From: Glandiceps talaboti
Taxonomy: Eukaryota > Hemichordata > Enteropneusta > Spengelidae
NCBI RefSeq assembly: GCF_964340395.1
Contig: NC_135557.1
Coordinates: 11,568,546-11,596,045 of the forward strand
Length of the DNA stretch: 27,500 nt
Direction of reading: 5' to 3'
Under the pieces are notes generated by a model that had not been told where the DNA came from, searched no databases, and worked only from the letters and a program-made list of their open reading frames with translations. Shown in pieces: positions 1 through 26,836 of this stretch. Each line of letters starts with the position of its first letter. Positions within the stretch are counted from its first letter, which is position 1. The position numbers were made by a program, and so were the translations under genes.

Positions 1-290
1 TTCTTACATCAACATGAGTTAATGAATGCAATGTATATATGCACCTCATACCATTCCTTAGAATATCAACCCAGTCTACTCAATAATAAATCCAATACAT
101 TTACGTAGGTTTAGACCATCAAAGGGTTATACGAACCTATAAGTAGCAAATTAAAATAATATTTTGGCTTCTGACTATGGTCAAATCTACAATGATATTT
201 AAGTTTATAACCATAATTTAATCATGGGTTCATGTGTCTACAACTACTTTAATATAAACCATGTATCTGTATATTAATTTTGGTACTCAC

Positions 291-410
291 GTTCATCACA
301 GTTTTTACCGCTGTATTCTACCGTACATTCGCAAACGTAATCAATACTCTCCCAATTTTGGAAACATTCGGCGCCATTTTGACATGGGTTTGGCCAGCAT
401 GGCTCGGCCT
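291..410 (-). CDS. EGF-like domain exon (exon 3) of a secreted or membrane protein, partial gene
   Basis: Read on the minus strand this 120-nt exon encodes one EGF-like module. Six cysteines are spaced C-x4-C-x5-C-x10-C-x1-C-x8-C, with the typical NPCQNGAEC core and a YSGKNC ending. It is bounded by a pyrimidine-rich acceptor ending in AAAG (just above 410) and a GTGAGT donor (290-285). Intron phase is 1 on both sides, the usual symmetrical arrangement for EGF exons. It follows the 43-nt exon at 2151-2109 in frame, the split codon becoming GAG (Glu). The gene continues past the left edge, so the rest of its architecture is unknown. EGF modules are extracellular and often bind calcium or partner proteins; no clear calcium-binding consensus is visible here. 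Confidence 0.85.
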
Positions 411-1099
411 CTTTGATATGTGTAGGTAAAAAGATATAAGAACACCACATTAAAGATAGGCATTTGAATAAATGAATAGAGCTAGTTATGGATGACAAAT
501 CGTTTGTCATCCGCTTTTGCTTTGAAATACCATCCTCCAAGTAATTACTAGAAAACATTGCTTTTAGAAATCAGGGTATTCTTATTGTACATCTGACAAG
601 AGTTGAACTGCGAATAGTGCGTATGATACTTATCAAATATCTCGTTGAAACTTTCAGGCATGTAAAAATAAAGGTATTCGAAAGAATGTATCAAGTCAAA
701 CTGTGTATTTACACACAAAGATCATGAACAATATTATGTTTTGTGTGTCGTTTCTGTTTGTTGTACAATATATATCAAATAATTTGACAAATAGGTTAAC
801 TTGTGTGTATTATAATGAACTAATTAAATTATATCATTTCACTGTTTATTATTATATAATGTATTCAATGTTCGTAACAAAACCATGATGTAATTTATCA
901 TGCTATACATATGGGAATCGAACTGTTCTTCATTATGTAAATTTATGCATTTAATTTGTGCATACAAACAGAAGCTGATGCATGATAATATTATAATTGT
1001 ATAGTTTTATTTAATATATCACATTTTGTACAGGTCAGTTGTTCATATGTAAGAGATATGAGTGCTGACTAAATGTGTATACTATTTTACTATACTTAC

Positions 1100-1545
1100 A
1101 GTTACTGAGTACACTTGTTGGAATTACCTAATATTTATCTGCAGAAAACGACAATGTTGGATCTTATTTCTTTCATCTTACACATTTTTTTTTTCAATTG
1201 AAATTGTAAAATAGAATTGTAAAGCTACTGTGTTGTGTAAAACTAGTGTGTTGTAATACCAGTAAATTTCGTTCTTATACAGTTACAATGTACTGCTGTA
1301 GAAATGTTCTCGTATTTATCTGCATAAAAAGGCAGTTTTAGATCATTGTTATTTTCTTCATTGGAGTCACATATGTGCAAACTATTGTGTTGTAATACCA
1401 GTAAATTCCGTTCTCATACAGTTACAGTGTAGTGTTGTAGAAATGTCATTGTATTTATCAGCGGGAATAGACAGTATTGCATCATTGTTTTATCGTCATG
1501 CATAGCTTTTCAAATGAGCCCCATTTGTACAAAACTATTGTGTTG
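1100..1545. repeat. Degenerate tandem repeat, unit about 140 bp, at least three copies
   Basis: The phrase GTGTTGTAATACCAGTAAAT recurs at 1248 and 1387, with diverged versions near 1114 and 1540. Each is followed by an ACAGTTACA block, a TAGAAATGT block, and TATTTATC plus a GATCATTG or GCATCATTG block. Spacing between starts is about 134, 139 and 153 bp. Divergence suggests an old minisatellite. Confidence 0.7.
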
Positions 1546-1923
1546 GAACAACATTACATTTTGGTTTATTTCTATTATTACCGTTTGCATGTAAGGGAAA
1601 TATGACATCAAGTGATGTGTGTGCATGTCAATGTTTTCGTCTAAAGTGCTGTTATATTTTTATTTGTCAACAGTAATAGTACTCCTATGCAAGCTTTTTA
1701 CGTGTTAAAACTTTCCCGTCTCAATGAGAAATCTTAACCATGGAATCCTGAAGTTAATATGTCTTAATCGTGACTTTTTCGCCATGGGTCATATCTTAAA
1801 TGACGACCGATGTGTGTAATGGTCTTTCATTTGTCGATTAAAAGTATTTGTGTTAGTATCATGTACCATAGGTAAGGTAAGGGCGTTTTAAGTTACGTAG
1901 TGTAATATGTTGCATGTTGCAAT

Positions 1924-2075
1924 TGTGTTGTGTTGTGCTGTGCTGTGTCGCGATGTGTTGTGTTGTGTTGTGCTGTGCCATGGTGTGTTGTGTGGTGTGG
2001 TGTGGTATTGTGTTGTGTTGTGTTGTGTTGTGTTGTGTTGTGTTGTGTTGTGATGGGCCGTGCTGTGCAGTGCTA
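1924..2075. repeat. TGTTG-type pentanucleotide microsatellite
   Basis: Imperfect GTTGT/GTGCT/GTGGT repeats over about 150 bp. Open frames on both strands here (poly Cys/Val/Leu or His/Thr/Gln) are products of the repeat and not genes. Confidence 0.9.
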
Positions 2076-2108
2076 CACCCTGTTTTAATCAATAATTAAT
2101 ATACGCAC

Positions 2109-2151
2109 CTCGAATTACTTCCGCATGTTTTGCATGATCGCCAAACACCAC
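2109..2151 (-). CDS. Small 43-nt exon (exon 2) of the EGF-like gene
   Basis: On the minus strand a CCATAG acceptor (2157-2152) is followed by 43 nt encoding VVFGDHAKHAEVIR plus one base, then a GTGCGTAT donor (2108-2101). It enters in phase 0, matching the AAG|GTAAGT donor of the signal-peptide exon. It leaves in phase 1, matching the EGF exon. Joining all three gives an uninterrupted frame from signal peptide through EGF. No domain is recognised; it is probably a mature N-terminal linker. Support is splice-site and phase consistency only, so a direct splice from a GTAAG donor 5 nt earlier in exon 1 (phase 1) to the EGF exon is an alternative. Confidence 0.6.
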
Positions 2152-3691
2152 CTATGGAATTAAAATAAGCGACATTGTCATCTCTGTACTTCTCTGTAAT
2201 CAAATCATATCAGACATATGTATTCCACCGTCGGGGAAAATAATTACATATTCCAACAAAATTAACTTTAACAGGACGGTTACATGGAAAGGTAGATTTG
2301 AGAGACTGGTCCTTCATTTATAAATGTGACATAGCCATTGGCTAAAGTTTGAATAATTGCAGAGAAGTTGCACAGTTGTGAACATTATATCTCAGTATGT
2401 CTAGTTGATATATTGTTACTCTCCTTGTTAATAATGTAACTTGGGCCAAGAAAACAAATTGTTTCTGGTCAGCACAGTTTGTCTAAATGGTGCATCGACA
2501 CTTTTCTTTTAATTCTCAACTCTTGTCAATAAATCTACTATTTATGACAGTTACTGTTCTTTTTTATGTCACGGTTGCCGCCTCACACTCCAAATATCAT
2601 ACCAGTTGATACAGTTGTAAACTCAAATAAACTTTATTACACATACATAACGGAAAGGACAGGAGCTGAAGTACAAAGTGAAATGATACAAGTAGGTTGT
2701 TGCCTTATTTTAAGTACTTTAGAGCAAGTGTGTATGTGGAGCAGATGTCATTTGCCTTTTCAGAATTGGCTTTGTAGTTGCCTTCACTGAAGTAGGGAGG
2801 GTTACCTTTGTGTTTTCACCTAAATCAGCAGACTGCATGGGCCGGACAAGCACGGAAAAAAAGACCGAAGTGGGGGTATTTAAGTCCTGACCAGAAACAA
2901 TTCTTTTTTTTGCTTAAACAATTGGTTATTTTATAAAGAATGTGTAAAAGTCAAAGTCAGAATAATTATTGTAAACACAAGAATGGATGAATACGACAGG
3001 GATTTAAATTTGGATCATTTATACCTTATTACATCCCACGTTTCCCACTAGTCTGCTTATAAAACAAAATGCTACATCACGCCTTAATACACTTTTCCAC
3101 AATACGGTCATTTAATATATCATTCTGCTATATGTCCTTGGCAATTATCGAGATGTTAATTAAAACCGTGATTTATTGTTGCCAAATATATGCAAGTTAT
3201 TTTGCTCATGTGCTTTTTTAACATTTTACGGTTGGTATTATATGGAATTATCAATACATTTGGGATTCCCAAGGTCGTGTTTCTCCACCATATAATCTCA
3301 GTCCGCAAATGTCTTCTCCAGAAAGATTAACACCACTACATGGATACGTCAAATGATTTATATATCAACAAAGCAAGATTGAGCAATAGCCACGGATGTT
3401 TTTTGTACTTGTACGAGGATCTTAGATACAGCTAGTGGAACTTTGATAATTACAATTACGACATAGTGACGTAACTATATATCTATCCCTAGAAATAGGT
3501 TATAAATACCCATAAGTTGAACTTATAAACTTTCCTGCCAAAGAGTCATGATGTTAGTCGAATAGAACAAGTAATGAGGGATATTCAAGGGAGTTCAAAA
3601 TATATAAAGCATAATTGTGCTGTTATAGGTTCATGTCGGGGTAATAATTGTAAAGCACCTTGAGCACAGTTGCTAGCATTATGTAACTTAC
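2152..3691 (-). other. Intron 1 of the minus-strand EGF gene
   Basis: No exon is supported here. It contains a 16-bp perfect inverted repeat pair (2457-2472 and 2887-2902) that could bound a small transposable element. The remainder is unremarkable AT-rich sequence. Confidence 0.5.
2457..2902. mobile_element. Candidate MITE-like element bounded by a perfect 16-bp terminal inverted repeat
   Basis: AATTGTTTCTGGTCAG at 2457-2472 is the exact reverse complement of 2887-2902. The pair encloses about 446 bp without a transposase frame. No clear target-site duplication is seen outside the repeats, so the mobile-element call is tentative. Confidence 0.35.
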
Positions 3692-3751
3692 CTTACTGGT
3701 CAACAGTTGTAAACCAACCGACAACAGAAAAATAGCAACCATGCTGTTCAT
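3692..3751 (-). CDS. Signal-peptide first coding exon of the EGF-like gene
   Basis: On the minus strand an ATG at 3751 opens 20 codons: Met-Asn-Ser-Met, a hydrophobic core VAIFLLSVGLQLL, then TSK. They end exactly at a consensus AAG|GTAAGT donor (3691-3686). The in-frame ATG at 3742 is an alternative start that keeps the signal peptide. A TATA box lies about 85-90 bp upstream, implying a short 5' leader. The exon joins in phase 0 to 2151-2109 and then to the EGF exon. An alternative GTAAG donor 5 nt earlier would leave phase 1 and splice straight to the EGF exon. The product is therefore a secreted or type I membrane protein with an N-terminal EGF module. Confidence 0.75.
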
Positions 3752-3834
3752 GTTTGGATGAATTCTTGCTGTAGTGCTTCGATCTAAAATTCTGTACACG
3801 ATGGTGTTCTGCTGTACAATAGCAGCAATAGTTT

Positions 3835-3842
3835 CTTTTATA
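3835..3842 (-). promoter_or_regulatory. TATA box of the minus-strand EGF-like gene
   Basis: TATAAAAG on the minus strand is a full TATA consensus. It lies about 85-90 bp upstream of the signal-peptide ATG, which would leave a 5' leader of roughly 50-60 nt. Position and orientation fit the exon model; there is no transcript evidence. Confidence 0.6.
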
Positions 3843-6800
3843 GAAAAAATACAAACGTTTTTGAAATGTCACTTGCGAAGGATTTGCATGTTATGACGTG
3901 ACATGAAATGAAATGATATATGTGTCTGGGCTAAGTTAGTTATGACGGGAACTGTCGAATTGTCGCTGTATTCTTTTATGTTGTACCTGAATGTATATTT
4001 AGTAAATGTTTTCATCAACCTACCCCTATATCGAAGCTGTAACACATTTCCAAAGAATGTGACATGCTGTACGGTAATTTCAGTCAATTCTACAAATTTA
4101 CATATCTGTCCATGTTCTACAAAGTGTTTGTCAGTTTTCCATTCTTTTGTCGTCGACATATTTTTTTATGCTGGTTGTTTGTGATGTCAACATATTTTAT
4201 CCTGATGAATGGTGATAAATTATTGTTGTATTAGTAAGCCTCTTTGACATTTCGCTAAGACTGGAAATGTTTCCAGTTTTATGAAATTATTTATTTAGAG
4301 ATGATCTCATGTCTTAATTTTTTAGGATTTATAATTGATCAACGTTTCAAATGTGTATTATTAAAACATTTGTGAAATATGTCTTTATAGAATCAATTGA
4401 CACTTTGACATTTTTTATTCTGAGTTTGATTGATTCAATTATCAGTTGACATTACTTATTATTATAGAGTTATAGAGTGCTTGAAGTATGGTTACAACAT
4501 GGCATTTAGTACTTATAACCCCATTGAACACATATAGATATTTCTTTAAACTTAACATTGCCTAGAAATAAAGCATGACGTTTTACAGGACATTTGTTTT
4601 GGGGGTTTGAATTTTAAATGAAATTTGATTTTTCCGAAGTTGAATATAAATGTTAGCTTTAGTGTCTTATCACCTATAAATTATATGAATTTATACACTC
4701 CATATTGATTCTATCTGCATACTATTGACACTTGGCAGTATGAGGTCATATGTGGATAGTGATGGATTGCAAAAAAAAGACCTCTATTGTAACTGCTCCT
4801 TTTGTGCGTCGAGACAAAATATACATAGGAAAACCACATTTCATGATGAACAACTTATAATTTATGCCATGTAATACTATATTTGCATTCAAATTACATA
4901 ATATATTGGCTTTTTAGTCACGTACTGTATGGAGTAACATAATATTACCACGTATTACCATGATGACAAAGGCAATTGGAAGAGACATGCATCGGCCGTT
5001 TTACATACCAACTTTGGAGCATTTGCAATATAATCATAACAATACATATACCAGCCAGTCCAATACATTCAAAAGTAATGATTATAATTTCATGAAGTTG
5101 ATGTATCTGCTGTCAACAGCTACAGCAGCAGAAAGGAAGGCTTGATGCAGATAGTTTTACTATTCAGTATGTTTACTGGAAAGGATAGATTAGCTGAATG
5201 GATTAGATGGGTAGATTAGATAACGTATTACAGTATTAATTTATTGGTAGAACTGATATTGATATCTTACATGTGTAAAGTATACAGGGAAAAGAGTAAA
5301 CTAATTTCAATGGCATCCGAAATAGTACATGCATCCAAATCACCCGTGTTTGATTACCAAGTAAATGTCGGAGTTGTGATAAGTATATCTGGATATTACA
5401 TATTAACTTTAATCCATGCTCTTAGGTAACATACATACACAGACAAAATCCTCAAGCCCCTCCGATCCCATATGACACTTTACATAAATTAGTTTCTGGA
5501 ACCTGCGTTGTCCCCTCGGACATTGTACAGAATAAAGTAAAGTAATCTTTCCCTCAAAAATAATATATTTCGACTACAACTAGTGACTGTATATATAAAT
5601 AGAAAATTATTGCATTCTTTTGTTGCTGTTTTTTTTTATTTTGTCCTGTATATTATCACCTTAGAAACCAACTCTCACCACTCAATGTTCAAACCCAACC
5701 TAATTGTAATAATTGTAAAATTATAATGACTACTGCTAATTCAGATGTCTTCTCAATCTATGTAAATATGTATACAAAGCTATGGTGTCGAGAACTTTCA
5801 AGTAAATACCATCTAATATATTTGTTCTCACTTTTGCTATCTGTACGACAGAAACGTATTTTTCGATATTTAAAAAAAACCTTGCATATGGGCCCGTGGC
5901 CTAGAAACGCAATAAACATATTATGTAAATTGATAATATGATATGTAAAGTGAAGACATGTCCTGCTTCATACAAACTATCTATAATGGGCATTCTTCAC
6001 AAACATTTTGGATGGGTAAATACTAGTATACTGAGAACCAGTAACCTTTATACTCCAATGTCAATACAAAAGGATGTTTCATAATGATATGTATCATATG
6101 TTGAGCAACACGATAAATTGTATTGTTATATGTGAGCGTTAGCTGTTATGTACAGGATGAGTTCCTCCGAGTGCATGTTTCAAGCTATACATATTCAATA
6201 TATCCACCATAGTTTGGAATTCTATGAAATCGTTCATGGATGATTGATGCCCGACGCTACATAGCCACACAAGTGCTCCCCAACGACGAATAGCACACAA
6301 TTGAACGATTGGTTTCAAACAACCACCTGCACCGGCATACAGGTTTATACCTAACGGTCATATGGATGTCAAATTCTTACCCATCGTGATTTTTTGAGGG
6401 TAGTTGTGACCAATAATTGATTTGAATGTTTTAGACATAAGATAATAGTATTTATATTTTATCAAGGATATTGTTTTAGCATAAGGAAGCAATTCGACCT
6501 TTATTCACTGTTATATAAATAGAAATGATTTAACCTATACGACTTTTGTCTTGTTGACCTTTGAACTTTGAGTACGCCTATCCTATCTTACATACTATGT
6601 CAAATCGAACTATGTCCCTCACCGAGTCCTTATTCACCTTTGACCTCTCGAAACTCTAAATTGTCGTGTATTCCACACGTCCGGTTATTGGTAAGATTAC
6701 ATCAGCGGCCAAAACAGGGGATTGGCTAAGAGTTACCCGAAATTTGCCCTTAAATGTACTGAGTAATTCCTATACTTCTAATAAGTATGATAGTTTATAT

Positions 6801-6959
6801 CCATGATATGCCATTCCGCCTTCAGCGTGTCAACTGCAAATGTTATTTGTCTACATAACGACAGCACACTCGTATCGAAACTAAACAACTTCACTCTAAG
6901 TGCATTTGTGCGATTTCTCGACTGAAACCAGGTGCAAAGACTTGTTCAACTTGTGGAAA
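3843..6959. other. Head-to-head intergenic region between the EGF gene and the pseudokinase receptor gene
   Basis: About 3.1 kb separates the two divergent start codons. Frames here are short, lack flanking splice sites and show no domain. A TATATAAATAG string at 6512-6522 reads toward the receptor gene but is about 440 bp from its ATG, so a promoter role would need a long or spliced leader. I see nothing else I can support. Confidence 0.5.
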
Positions 6960-22558
<15,599 letters not shown>

Positions 22559-24269
22559 TTTGAAGTTTCAAAATAGCCATTTAAAATGAAACCAATCCTG
22601 TCTCTAGCTAGACAACAATTTAATTTTATATTCTAAGCACACTTTCAGATTACTGATATTTCAAGTACATAGTCATATGTTTTCTCAAGATCAACCGTGC
22701 GCTATATATTTTTGATATTATTACATTCCGATAAAGATATACTATTTTTAGCTTCTTATTTCATGTAAAACAGTTCCTGTCTAGCTTCATTTGATATGTA
22801 TTTTTTTGTATCTGTAAATTTTCTCATTACATATGTGTGTGCTTATCAAAATAATCTTGTAGAGTATTTTTTTCCCAATTCCACGTTCTAATTTTCCCCT
22901 CCATGGACATTATTTATGATTTTTTGTAGTTGACATGCTTTTAATATCACAATTGTTGACAAATAATTTCTGAACAATTTATATATTTCATTATTTAGGC
23001 TTTAGGTAACAAACTCAAGATGACCTTGACCTTTGCTGGTCTTTACTTCATGATTTCCTTAAGACTCAGTTGAGAGCTAAAGTGTACATGTACACAAGTA
23101 TGTGTATGTTACACGCCCATAGCATTCTGCCATTCACGAAGACACGTTCCTCAATTACACGTTTTACTCCACCAGCCGTTACAATACATTTAGCCTGCAG
23201 AACAGGAACATACCTTCAAAACAGTTCAAAGGTCGGTCAATTGTAGACGCAATCAGTCACGGTGTAGGAATGTGTACTACAAAGGTAGTTTAAAGCCTGT
23301 TTTCCTTTTTAGACCCAGATAAAGTAACAATATTTCTTTAATTTGAAACCTCTGAATTAAAATCCCAATGGTTCCATTAAAGGTTATCAAATCTAGAATA
23401 TCAACTAAGGCATTATCAGTAGATTTATGTTTAAACACATAACGAAGCTGGTGACACTTTTATTATCTTTGACCTTGATCAAATTTCACCTTAAGAATGA
23501 TTAATGAACTTGAAGGAGGCGAAGAACATTTAACCACTAATTAAAAGTCATGGTTAAAGCTTTCTCAAATATCAACGTAACGTGAAATTTAGTATTAGAA
23601 CGCCGTTAACAATAAATTTCCGTGGCATGAATGTAACCACATTGTTGTAACCATGGAAAATTGTTGTTTGTCAGAATGAATGAATGAAAGAGTGAATATA
23701 ATAGCCATGCACTCGAGTAGATAAACATATTCAGCTTCATATTGGGAACAATATGCTGCAAATGTATCATATAGAACCTCGGCTTCAGTCTCATATTCGA
23801 AAAAAACTCACGATAACACCAGAAGAACAATTGTCAAACAAGAACCTACACCATAGGGACTGTAGGTAATGTCCCACTCTTCACCCATCGTAAAATATTA
23901 CTTCTATAGACTTATAAATATGACTAAAGTCTTTGTAAACAGGGGCTATGCAGATTCCGTCATTGAAATAGTGCACATACCAACAAACACATCAGCTGAA
24001 CTTTAACCTCTCACTAATATATCTTGGCGACAAACTTTTATCTCTGATTCTCAGGTTATTTAGGCTATTTTCCGCAATCAAGCTGAGACATCCCCTCTCT
24101 AATCAAGGGGGGCATTATAATTTCTTGCTTGACTGTTTTCTTTCTTTCTGCTGTTATCGTGATTTTACGAATATGAGATTGAACCAATGTGAATCTGATT
24201 CTTAATTTGAGACCAACTTTATACTCGTGGTATACAGGGCGTTAGGTTTCAAGACGACTCGACTATAGC
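22559..24269 (+). other. 3' UTR and intergenic region
   Basis: No exon is supported. Candidate poly(A) signals for the receptor gene are ATTAAA near 23355-23380 and AATAAA at 23611-23616. Small frames on either strand lack domains. Confidence 0.45.
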
Positions 24270-24336
24270 ATGGCTACACGTCGTCTTTTGAATGTGGCAC
24301 TGATCTTGGCGTTTTGTGGGAGACTTCAGGCTACAG
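24270..24336 (+). CDS. Signal-peptide first exon of a downstream gene, partial
   Basis: An ATG (context TAGCATGG) opens 22 codons, MATRRLLNVALILAFCGRLQ then AT. They end at ACAG|GTAAAA in phase 1. It has a basic n-region, a hydrophobic core and a small-residue cleavage area, so it is a typical secretory signal peptide. The length (67 nt) and phase equal those of the two exons at 25720 and 27363, though the sequence differs. Its following exons are not in the window, so the product is unknown. A phase-1 donor fits splicing to Ig, EGF, CUB or similar extracellular modules. Confidence 0.6.
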
Positions 24337-25187
24337 GTAAAAACTAAACTACATTTTTTTTACAAACTTGACAATGTTTAATTTGAAAAACACTGAAACA
24401 CAGAAAATACAGTCTACTATGAGCTTCCGGATCGCGCGACTCCATTGCCAGGTGACGTTCACGTACACATTGGCTGTCAACTTTCTTCGGATAAATGTTT
24501 TAGATGATAGCCAACTTTTAATAGATTTCAGAGCAAAATGTCAAATACAACTTTGTATACATTCTCTACAATGTCCAGAAAATGTTTTAGCATGCCAAAC
24601 AAACTTAATGGTAGTCGACCGCGATCATAACTTCGTAGTGTGTTCAATAATATGGTATAGTGCACACACTAAGTGACCCACCGTCATATGGGAGACACTC
24701 TTGTTAAATGAACATACATGTAGAATGTTGTTGTAGGTATGATCGATCGAAGAAAAAGTATCATTTGGGTATTGATACTTTCGGAAAAATGGCCTTGCTT
24801 TGAAAGATGTCTCAGTTTTGTGGTCAAATGTGATAACACCAATGTCGAAATCGACCGATTGTTTAAGATTATGTTCGGAATCATCAAATCTTATTCAAAT
24901 CGGAAGGCCGTTTTCTGATGACGTTAACGTGAATATCATGACGTCTAACATCCCATATCAGAAAGTGATATTTCGAGTAAACGTAATGACATCAAGAACG
25001 ATTGATCTGGGCAAAGGTATCTTATTAAGATATACTTATCATGAACTTATTCTTACGCCACCCTCTAGCAATTTGTGACATCTACGCACACTTCTACTCT
25101 GTTAATATGTTGCCATGGTCTGTCGTGTGAGGTTATGCATGCACTGCGTACGTGTAAAACCCTGAATAGGTGGTCACTTGGCGTGGT
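24337..25187 (+). other. Intronic or intergenic DNA with a possible diverged CUB-like remnant
   Basis: No exon can be supported with splice sites. A frame at 24800-25078 ends with RPFSDDVNVNI, KVIFRVNV and GKGILLRYTYHE, loosely resembling the end of a CUB domain (F-R-x-D ... G-x-G-F-x-x-x-Y). It has no cysteine pattern or acceptor to back that up. Confidence 0.25.
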
Positions 25188-25719
25188 CTAACTGTCTGAG
25201 TATCGTGCGAATAGCCGTGTCGGGGGGCAACGCCATACAGCCCACTCCATCACAGATTAGATAACTGTCAACAGTATACTTAATCGGTTTGCAAGTATCC
25301 TACCATCCAACCTCACCCCGTATATTCAAAATTAGTTCATACATTTTGGCATTGAATTTGGTGTTGAAAAAAATATCAGTTGCATATTGATGAAATTGAT
25401 AAGGTTAATTATTTAACTTTGCTTTCAAAGCTACCATTCAATACGCGCACACTTTCTCTACAGGGTATAGCTAGATATAAATCTTAATTTACTGGTATGC
25501 AGTCAAGTATGCTATTATGCATTTGCAAGGTCACAGGACTAACGACAGTGCGCATTTTTAGATGACGTCATATCCAGTATTGAACTATTATTCATTCGTG
25601 ATCTATGATACTGCTCAATCGTGAACTATGACCTCATAGTATATGTCACTTGCCAAATATTCACCAAACACATTGGAAGTTATAGCACTGGTGACAGTTG
25701 AATAACTTCGGATGCGAAA

Positions 25720-25786
25720 ATGTTTGTCGAGTTATTTTTCAAAACTCTGATAATCGTCATCCTTGTTAGGACCACACACCAAACAG
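25720..25786 (+). CDS. Signal-peptide first exon, tandem copy 1
   Basis: ATG opens 22 codons, MFVELFFKTLIIVILVRTTH then QT. They end at ACAG|GTGAGT, phase 1. The hydrophobic core FFKTLIIVILV is a signal peptide. Copy 2 at 27363 differs by only a few residues, keeping the frame, the donor and the first part of the intron. No acceptor-ready extracellular exon is seen between the copies, so either both serve one downstream gene as alternative first exons or copy 1 lost its body. Confidence 0.6.
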
Positions 25787-26277
25787 GTGAGTGTTTCATT
25801 TACCATCAGGCTACAAGACATTGTTAAACTGGATTGATAAGTACTGGGGTGTGATGTGACCCTAACGAGGATGACAGTGCAAAATGGTGGTAGTAATTCG
25901 TTCGTGCATGCTATCGATGAATGCACAGCAGTGTTCTTAAATATATTCGTAAACACCACTTGCGTTTAGGTCATATGATGTATGAACGGTTTGTTGACAT
26001 TATTTTATAAGTGTATGTACTAAATAATATGCACGTTCACAATACTCTGGTTGCAATTCACCATCACGGTCGGTGAAAAGTCTAACCTGGCAGAACGCAC
26101 GTCTGTCTGTCTTTGGTCGCGTAGAGTGTGAAAGATTTCCTGTGTTAGAACTCCTGGTGCCTGGCACCTTATTGTGCATATGACTGGCTGTATCTTTTGG
26201 AGGTGGAGAACTTGTGGTTGAACATTGACGCGGATCACCAAAATATAAACATTCCCTATCTAGGCTTTTCACACATA

Positions 26278-26397
26278 TCAGTGACGTGCTAACATAATGA
26301 ACACACCCACCAATATAAGTGCTAACGCTGCAAAAAGCCCGAAACACATTAAGGGACTTGGTAGTGTATTGCGGAATTTACCGCCTGCGGCAAGCAT
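26278..26397 (-). CDS. Possible small membrane protein or terminal exon, 39 aa
   Basis: On the minus strand an ATG (GCC-ATG context, in-frame TGA 12 nt upstream) opens MLAAGGKFRNTLPSPLMCFG, followed by a hydrophobic helix LFAALALILVGVFIMLA and RH-stop. The layout (short polar head, one helix, basic end) suits a tail-anchored or small integral membrane peptide. I do not recognise a family. It is short enough to be chance. Confidence 0.25.
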   Translation of the reverse strand: MLAAGGKFRNTLPSPLMCFGLFAALALILVGVFIMLARH

Positions 26398-26723
26398 GGC
26401 AGGTACTCACACTGCCACTTGTTATCAAACACTATTTGCACATCTCTTGAATTTAAAGAGTAAAACGAGTATACATGAGAAATAATTTGTCATACTGATT
26501 TTGACAGGGCAAATTACATAGATTTGACCAAAGCCCCACAGAACACTCACAGTCAATTATTTAAATATATAACATTAACTAACGGACAAAATATTATTTG
26601 AAAACAGATGTAACCACCGTCTCTGTTTTATAACCAATTACGTTCAAATCAGGTGAGAAGTCAAGTTTAGCCTCAACAGTTGTGCTACAACGCCATTGAC
26701 GCTTTTATCGACATATCCTATCA

Positions 26724-26726
<3 letters not shown>

Positions 26727-26761
<35 letters not shown>

Positions 26762-26800
26762 GCAGACGCAGACACAGACACAGACACAGGCACAGACAAA
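26727..26800. repeat. (CAGA)n compound microsatellite
   Basis: CAGA units, then CAGACG and CAGACA variants, located just upstream of duplication copy 2. Confidence 0.95.
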
Positions 26801-26836
26801 AAACTTAACATAACTTCCCCTTATGGTAACTAACTG

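Larger units (their letters stand above)
411..2108 (-). other. Intron 2 of the minus-strand EGF gene
   Basis: This intron separates the 43-nt exon from the EGF exon. It holds a degenerate tandem repeat of about 140 bp (roughly 1100-1540) and a TGTTG-type pentanucleotide tract (about 1924-2075). I saw no other exon with matching splice sites and phase. Confidence 0.55.
25188..26836. repeat. Direct tandem duplication, copy 1 (about 1.64 kb unit)
   Basis: Sequence from CTAACTGTCTG at 25188 is matched from CTAACTGCCTG at 26837 to the window end, with identical long blocks such as ATAACTGTCAACAGTATACT and AACTTCGGATGCGAAAATG. The unit includes the signal-peptide exon at 25720 and its upstream region. 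A perfect TGACGTCA (CRE-type) in copy 1 at about 25563-25570 is TGACGGCA in copy 2. Confidence 0.9.

Noticed and set aside
24368-24676. A 102-codon plus-strand frame after the signal exon
   Set aside because: No acceptor with the needed phase, no recognisable domain, ordinary AT-rich composition.
26000-26347. A 115-codon minus-strand frame
   Set aside because: It overlaps the 39-aa hydrophobic frame in another phase, has no domain and looks like non-coding sequence; not supported as a gene.
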